From contig JAMCSN010000003.1 of the NCBI GenBank assembly GCA_023381535.1, positions 34,963-98,962 of the forward strand: 64,000 nucleotides of DNA, read 5' to 3'. Under the pieces are notes generated by a model. It ran no database searches. It worked only from the letters and a program-made list of their open reading frames with translations, and was not told the origin of the DNA. Each line of letters starts with the position of its first letter. The stretch's first letter is position 1. This DNA is from Bacteroidota bacterium (GTDB lineage Bacteria; Bacteroidota; Ignavibacteria; Ignavibacteriales; Melioribacteraceae). Both the position numbers and the translations under genes were made by a program. Shown piece after piece: positions 60,001 through 64,000 of the stretch.

Positions 60001-60727
60001 CATTAGTAAAGGGTTGTTTAAGTAGGTGGGCGGGTGAAAGAATTTTATAAAGAGCAATCTTTTTCTTTTTGCTTTCTTCGTCGGTTTTATCAAATATTTT
60101 TTTATAATCATTAAGATCGAAGTAAGTAAACGGAATTTCCGATTTTAGTTCATCTAAAAACGGTTTTGCTATTTCGTTATAAAATAAATCTGTATTGCCG
60201 GAAGTTTTCTGCTTGTCTCTCCATCGTTCATAATTTTTGATTAGGGATTTGTTCTTAAAGAAAAGATGTTCAAATATGGTTGCATCAAAAATGAACCACT
60301 CATAAATGTTGGTAGCAATCAGAAATTTTATGTCGTTGTTTTTATAATCAATTCTTTCTTCAAGGTAATAAAGGATAAGCTCATGCATCGCTTTTGCATT
60401 GAGATTATCCTTAGTAATCATCTCTAATTTATTCTTTGGTCTCTTAACTTCGGCTAAAATTGCTGCTTTGTTTTGATTGTTTTCAAGGTAGATGACAAGA
60501 TCAATATCTCTAAGTGTGTTTATGAAATGGTTTTCTTTGTAGTAGGTATCATTTAGGAAATCGCGGAGGATTGTTTTTGCATTTTCTTCACGTTCTTCAT
60601 GGTCAATTTTTTCAAACAGCTTGTTAAGATTATCTTTGAAAAGGTCTATTTCAGATCGTAATATTTTTTCTTTGAGATAGGCTTTGTTTAAAGACTGTCT
60701 GGGGGTAAGAACCTTGGGCAAAATCAT
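57077..60727 (-). CDS. single-chain restriction-modification enzyme (Eco57I/type IIG-like)
   Basis: 1216 residues. N-terminal PD-(D/E)XK-type domain (D76 and E93-V-K95 in DIDLVIY...AILAEVKRP). N6-adenine methylase motifs: DPAVGSGHFL near 552 (SAM) and GNPPYG near 847 (catalytic). C-terminal ~250 residues resemble a target-recognition domain (IYDLTDFNLFTKN onward, SKLMNWYFANT). Cuts and methylates with one polypeptide. Strong AT bias, and no separate specificity subunit. The following nuclease-like gene may be an accessory. Confidence 0.9.
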   Translation of the reverse strand: MILPKVLTPRQSLNKAYLKEKILRSEIDLFKDNLNKLFEKIDHEEREENAKTILRDFLNDTYYKENHFINTLRDIDLVIYLENNQNKAAILAEVKRPKNKLEMITKDNLNAKAMHELILYYLEERIDYKNNDIKFLIATNIYEWFIFDATIFEHLFFKNKSLIKNYERWRDKQKTSGNTDLFYNEIAKPFLDELKSEIPFTYFDLNDYKKIFDKTDEESKKKKIALYKILSPAHLLKQPFTNDSNSLDRNFYNELLHIIGLIETKEKNKKLINRKPKKERDPGSIIENAILILETENTLAKINNPEKYGETNNDQLYNLALELSITWINRILFLKLLEAQLYKYHEDDKYKFLNKTIVKDFDELYKLFHQVLAISTEERTELINKKFKLVPYLNSSLFEISDLESETIKVNSLDDNTPIDLYKNTVLKDKTGKKRYEKLPALHYLFEFLDAYDFTSEGKEEIREDKKTLINASVLGLIFEKINGYKDGSFFTPGFITMYMCRETLRRAVVQKFNDKYDWECETLDDIKNNLAQRRNTSDILEFNSVINSIKICDPAVGSGHFLVSALNELIAIKSELGLLADSNGILLSDYEAKVENDELIITYNNGEDIFEYHPPKDKRSGSSNKLQRVQETLFNEKQTIIENCLFGVDINPNSVKIARLRLWIELLKNAFYTKKSSYTELETLPNIDINIKEGNSLISRFDLHDKEANILDSTRQKIRLATVKYKEQVFIYKSTNDKATKDAARKNIKQIKDSFALMANPIDKEYKRLKELENSLVQEVLSFDRESVEHWNKKRKKDQDEYDKLKIEYDNKLKTLYHNAFEWRFEFPEVLNDDGKFVGFDIVIGNPPYGVEFSLDEKNIFKQKFISNIGEFEAYTFFIEIALKYITNSKGILSFITSNTWFYLDKFFPLRKDIILNCSLDTLIELEKQVFTDAPDIVPAIFSINKTESTKSTKLFKAESTQRIYDLTDFNLFTKNVVPQKIFLHSKSCILNTKIDLKKDSLLEKLAAFLPIKNYYKVVYGIKTGDNKSNLSIDIKKSGNWRKCASSANNISKYVINWKGDYLNVGPHLDGLNNINYEQPKILIQYIRKISMPIRLVCALDNEGEYYPLNNFSFIISDKGNSLAFLLGILNSKLMNWYFANTYIDYNIKPKYIEQLPFNMNKVIQKPIEKMINKIIGLKMNIPDSDTNKLESEIDKLVYQLYGLTEEEIKIIENN

Positions 60728-60795
60728 TATAGGTCTCTCTAATTGTCTAAATTTAATTTACCACAAATTTATTTTTAACGCACACTATTTAAATC

Positions 60796-60815
60796 GTCCC
60801 CTATAGAGAGGGGAC
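60796..60815. repeat. short palindrome in leader
   Basis: GTCCCCT (60796-60802) and AGGGGAC (60809-60815) with a six-base loop. Could be a transcript hairpin or an intergenic repeat end. Confidence 0.45.
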
Positions 60816-60922
60816 GGCGCGAAGCGCAGGGGTGTGTCAACATATTTTTTTTGTACACCACGCCAACAACACGCCCTTGCGTCCAAGCGCGGAGGTGTTA
60901 TTATTCTTTTCACTTTTTTTGC

Positions 60923-60946
60923 AGAGACGCGCTGCGGCGCGTCTCT
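60923..60946. repeat. GC-rich palindrome, REP-like
   Basis: AGAGACGCGC pairs with GCGCGTCTCT around loop TGCG. Close in form to the 52472 element; typical of dispersed intergenic palindromes in this group. Confidence 0.6.
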
Positions 60947-60977
60947 ACGCTAATTCCTCAACAATTTTTATTCACAT

Positions 60978-61685
60978 TTACGTTGCGGGGGTCGGCGTTG
61001 GATTCGCGTCGCTCGTTTTCGTTCCTTTACGCAATCCCAAATCCTTAATCACACGTGCAGATTGATACGCATTGTAGAAATCGCTGTTTTCCGATTTGAA
61101 TGTTTCCATCAGACCATCCAATTCATTGTTCAAAAGATCGCCGGCTTTATCAAATAACCTGTCGAGTGATTCTCTGGCAGAAACGCGGTTCGCAAAACTC
61201 GAGTCCCGTTCATCTGCGCTCTTCTGAAACTCGCTAATCAGACTTGTCAAGCCGGCAATTTTTTCATCCGTTACTAAATAGTCCCCTAACGAGCTTTTGT
61301 TTGCGATCAGATAATCCCGGATGTTGTTCGCCTTAATCAGCAAATCGTTCTCCCGCAGTTTTAGAAGAATTGTTTTGTTAACGTACGCAACGGATTTAAT
61401 CTCTTCGTTGCCGTTCCGTTTTGCATATACGTAAAGCGAGTTAGCTAAAGGCACAAGTTTTTCAATTAACTCATCCTTAGCTTCGTCCTTTGCGTTCGTT
61501 TTGCCGGCAAATAAAGTTTTTATTTCACCATCGCGCTTCCGTATGTCTTCAACGTAGGATTGAAATTCTGTGCAAAGTGTGTTGAGCATGGCGAAAGTTG
61601 AAACAATCTGCGAGTTTTCTTTGAAGACTGCCGTTACGGCGTCGAACATGGATAGTTTGTTTGACTCTGACTTATGAATTTCCAA
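60978..61685 (-). CDS. conserved helical protein of unknown function
   Basis: 235 residues from TTG 61685 (ATG 61649 possible). Predicted mainly helical with charged heptads; C-terminal tail ANPTPTPAT is low complexity. No signal peptide, no motif. Lies between rnc and the restriction unit, 59 bases after the rnc stop on the same strand. No function can be given. Confidence 0.75.
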   Translation of the reverse strand: MEIHKSESNKLSMFDAVTAVFKENSQIVSTFAMLNTLCTEFQSYVEDIRKRDGEIKTLFAGKTNAKDEAKDELIEKLVPLANSLYVYAKRNGNEEIKSVAYVNKTILLKLRENDLLIKANNIRDYLIANKSSLGDYLVTDEKIAGLTSLISEFQKSADERDSSFANRVSARESLDRLFDKAGDLLNNELDGLMETFKSENSDFYNAYQSARVIKDLGLRKGTKTSDANPTPTPAT

Positions 61686-61744
61686 AAAGGCAAGATTGAA
61701 AAGATGGGCGTGCTTCTTTGAAGTATATGTGGTAGCTGAAGCTG

Positions 61745-62518
61745 TTACTGACCATTCAGTTTTTCAAGAGCTGTCTTTGATGCATTTTGTTCCGCAATTT
61801 TTTTACTGCTGCCGTTTCCCAAACCATAAGATTCATCATTTATAAAGACCTCAATCGTAAATTCTTTCATGTGAGCCGGCCCCTCTTCCTTTCTAATGAT
61901 GTAACGCGGCGACGGCAATTTGTGGGCGTGAGTGTATTCTAACAATTGCCCTTTGTAATTTGTATCTGCCAGAAACGATTCATCTTCTTCGGAAGGTTCG
62001 ATTATAGACTTGTTAACAAACTCTTCCGCCTTCTTCAATCCTTGATCTAGAAATATTGCTCCAGTTAATGCCTCGTAAGCATCTGCTAAGATTGATTGAA
62101 GTCCAAGAACAGTATCCTTAAGGTACTTTGCGTTGTACAAAATCACTTCATCAAGCTTCAGTTCTTTTGCGGCTTCATACAAACGCTCTTTATTAACCAG
62201 TGTAGCGCGTGCTTTTGTAAGGAATCCTTCATCTTCTTCCGGGAAATTATAAAACAAGTATCGAGCTACTATCATGTTGATCACGGAATCGCCGAAGAAT
62301 TCAAGCCGTTGGTTGGATTTTAGTATATCGGGGTAAAGCTCGATAAATGAGCGGTGGGTTATTGCTTTAATGTAAAATGTCTGATTGATAATTTGGTATT
62401 GCAGAATCTTTTCGAGCAGCTTAATTCTATTCTGAATTAAGATTTGCAACTGCTTATCGGATACGCGATTATTCTGTTTGAATAAGCCGATGATCCTATG
62501 AAAGATACTGCCGAACAA
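61745..62518 (-). CDS. rnc: ribonuclease III
   Basis: 257 residues. The RNase III signature NQRLEFFGDSVINMIVARYL and second acidic site ADAYEALTGAIFLDQG are present, then a dsRNA-binding domain (about 185-255, GSSKKIAEQNASKTALEKL). Processes rRNA and structured RNA. Next to fabF with a two-base gap, a common order with acpP. Confidence 0.96.
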   Translation of the reverse strand: MFGSIFHRIIGLFKQNNRVSDKQLQILIQNRIKLLEKILQYQIINQTFYIKAITHRSFIELYPDILKSNQRLEFFGDSVINMIVARYLFYNFPEEDEGFLTKARATLVNKERLYEAAKELKLDEVILYNAKYLKDTVLGLQSILADAYEALTGAIFLDQGLKKAEEFVNKSIIEPSEEDESFLADTNYKGQLLEYTHAHKLPSPRYIIRKEEGPAHMKEFTIEVFINDESYGLGNGSSKKIAEQNASKTALEKLNGQ

Positions 62519-62520
62519 AA

Positions 62521-63765
62521 CTATTCTTCAAACTTCTTAAACAGCAAAGATGCATTGTGTCCGCCGAAACCGAATGTGTTACTGATAGCATATTTGATGT
62601 TTTTCTTTGCAGCTATTTTAGGTGTATAGTTAAGGTCGCATTCCGGGTCGGGCGTATCAAGATTAATTGTAGGTGGAATTATTCCATTCTTCAATGCCAG
62701 GATTGTTGCAATGGCTTCAATTGCTCCGGCAGCGCCCAATAAATGTCCGGTCATAGATTTGGTGGAACTAACGGTCAGTTTATAGGCATGTTCACCGAAT
62801 ACAGTTTTAATAGCCTGAGTCTCGTGCAAATCATTCAATTCGGTTGATGTACCGTGAGCGTTGATATAATCGACTGCAGTAAGTTCTATGCCTGCGTCTC
62901 TTATAGATTCCTTCATTGATCTCACAGCTCCTTCACCACCCGGAGGTGGTGCGGTTACATGGAATGCATCACCGGTTAAACCGACTCCGACTATCTCACC
63001 ATAAATTTTTGCGCCTCTTTTCATTGCATGTTCTAACTCCTCTAGTACTACACTACCGGATCCCTCACCCATTACAAATCCATTTCTCTCTTTGTCAAAT
63101 GGTCTTGATGCTTCTTGGTATCTGTCGTTCCAAGTGGATAATGCTCTTGCAGCATTGAAACCACCGATTGCCATCGGAGTTATCGCAGCTTCCGAACCGC
63201 CGGATAACATTATATCGGCTGAACCGCGCTGGATTAGAATGAAAGCATCGGCAATTGCGTGAGAAGATGTAGCGCATGCAGATGTGGTTGCGTAGTTAGG
63301 TCCTTTCAGTCCGTAGCGAATTGAAATTTGACCTGCCGCTATATCGGAAATCATTTTGGGGACGAAGAAAGGACTAATTCTTCTTGGTCCGCCGTTAATA
63401 TAGGCGGTGTGTTCTTCTTCCCAGGTTACCATTCCGCCAATGCCGCTTCCATAAATAACACCGAATCTTTCAAGATTAACTTCCGATAAATCCAGTTTGG
63501 AATCCTCAATCGCCATTACGGCAGTTGCTATAGCGTAATGAGTAAAAGGATCCATTCTTCGAAGTTCTTTCTTATCGATAAATGCTAGCGGATCAAAATT
63601 TTTAACTTCGCATGCAAACTTTGTTGTATGCGCTGCTGTGTCGAACTTGGTTATTAATCCCGCACCGCTTTTACCGTTAATCAATCCTTCCCAATACTCA
63701 TTTAGAGTATTGCCGATTGGAGTTAAAGCGCCGAGACCGGTTATAACCACTCTTCTATTATTCAT
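62521..63765 (-). CDS. fabF: beta-ketoacyl-ACP synthase II
   Basis: 414 residues. Catalytic C164 (TTSACATSSHA), His in NAHGTST near 305 and GHLLGAAGAIE near 342. Elongates fatty acids on ACP. Operon acpP-fabF-rnc on the minus strand. Confidence 0.97.
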   Translation of the reverse strand: MNNRRVVITGLGALTPIGNTLNEYWEGLINGKSGAGLITKFDTAAHTTKFACEVKNFDPLAFIDKKELRRMDPFTHYAIATAVMAIEDSKLDLSEVNLERFGVIYGSGIGGMVTWEEEHTAYINGGPRRISPFFVPKMISDIAAGQISIRYGLKGPNYATTSACATSSHAIADAFILIQRGSADIMLSGGSEAAITPMAIGGFNAARALSTWNDRYQEASRPFDKERNGFVMGEGSGSVVLEELEHAMKRGAKIYGEIVGVGLTGDAFHVTAPPPGGEGAVRSMKESIRDAGIELTAVDYINAHGTSTELNDLHETQAIKTVFGEHAYKLTVSSTKSMTGHLLGAAGAIEAIATILALKNGIIPPTINLDTPDPECDLNYTPKIAAKKNIKYAISNTFGFGGHNASLLFKKFEE

Positions 63766-63804
63766 TTTTTGATCCTCGTGTTATTTGTGGATGGCTGACA
63801 AAAG

Positions 63805-63834
63805 AAAAGACCATAGCCGAAACTATGGTCTTTT
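63805..63834 (-). terminator. hairpin between acpP and fabF, attenuator/terminator
   Basis: On the minus strand AAAGACCATAG and CTATGGTCTTTT pair around a six-base loop and end in T-rich sequence. It falls after acpP and before fabF, so it could cut fabF expression below that of acpP. Confidence 0.7.
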
Positions 63835-63843
63835 CGATAAGGT

Positions 63844-64000
63844 TTATTTTCCTAGTTTTTCTTTCAAATACTTGGTAGCGTCGCCGACTGTGGAAATTTT
63901 TTCGGCGTCTTCATCTGGAATCGAAATATCGAATGCTGATTCAAATCCCATAACCAATTCAACTATATCCAATGAGTCAGCGCCAAGATCGTTTGTGAAT
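63844..64000 (-). CDS. acpP: acyl carrier protein, 5' end beyond window
   Basis: Only the C-terminal 51 residues are visible. [14 protein letters not shown] contains the phosphopantetheine Ser (ADSLD), followed by the expected acidic helix region [13 protein letters not shown] and the end LKEKLGK. Precedes fabF and rnc. Confidence 0.95.
   Translation of the reverse strand, partial: FTNDLGADSLDIVELVMGFESAFDISIPDEDAEKISTVGDATKYLKEKLGK

Larger units (their letters stand above)
60728..60977. other. leader region of restriction-methylase with repeats
   Basis: No gene. Holds GTCCCCT/AGGGGAC inverted repeat (60796-60815), the GAGACGCGC palindrome, and the promoter region of the methylase. GC-richer than the gene it precedes. 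Confidence 0.55.

Noticed and set aside
60832..61065. 77-codon frame over the restriction leader
   Set aside because: Crosses the repeats and the 3' end of the 60978 gene on the opposite strand; low complexity.

Overview
The window (64 kb, both strands used about equally, AT-leaning but not extreme) looks like chromosomal DNA of a Gram-negative member of the Bacteroidota/Chlorobi group, most likely an Ignavibacteria-type fermentative organism. This is inference from gene content: an Omp85-type barrel, a TonB-like protein, a GlmU-family protein typical of Bacteroidota, lipoproteins, GT9 (heptosyltransferase-like) enzymes, a trimeric [FeFe] hydrogenase, bacterial microcompartment-type proteins and GxxExxY protein. 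No rRNA, tRNA or CRISPR array was recognised.

1-12.7 kb: folP (cut by the left edge, TTG start), rpe and a PASTA-repeat membrane protein on the minus strand; a GlmU-like protein and an RqcH/NFACT protein on plus; an SDR; then a tightly overlapping plus-strand operon of three GT9 glycosyltransferases, a homocysteine-methyltransferase-like protein and ispE. A membrane histidine kinase converges on it. 12.9-17 kb: minus-strand operon of a CheY-like regulator and the three subunits of an NAD(P)H/ferredoxin-type [FeFe] hydrogenase, closed by a clear terminator. 17.3-29.5 kb: purE, a head-GIN lipoprotein, a 1294-residue TPR + triple AAA+ protein, an ABC exporter pair, an SDR, a TonB-like protein, a ridA remnant and several small proteins of unknown role.

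29.5-36.7 kb (minus): clpC, pterin dehydratase, pyrE, a SpoIIE-type phosphatase and a pair resembling PduS/PduT (flavo-/Fe-S electron-transfer protein and Fe-S microcompartment shell protein), interrupted by a GxxExxY gene that sits between inverted repeats. 36.9-43.6 kb (plus): flotillin-like floA, a UvrD-type helicase and a nucleoside salvage operon (cdd-tdk-nupC-punA). 43.6-49 kb (minus): rsmE, an Omp85-type barrel, a CoA-binding protein and gcvP.

49.1-61.7 kb is the accessory region: a MntA/HepT antitoxin-toxin pair, a large cysteine-peptidase-like lipoprotein, an XRE-ImmA/PIN (DUF4411) pair bracketed by two decayed copies of the same gene start, a lone PD-(D/E)XK protein of 767 residues and a 1216-residue single-chain restriction-modification enzyme. 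The two largest genes here are visibly AT-richer than the rest. 61.7-64 kb returns to housekeeping: rnc, fabF and acpP (cut by the right edge). The best candidate for a poorly described system is the two-gene nuclease/restriction-methylase cassette at 54.7-60.7 kb; next are the orphan PduS/PduT pair and the triple-AAA+ protein with a dead third ATPase.
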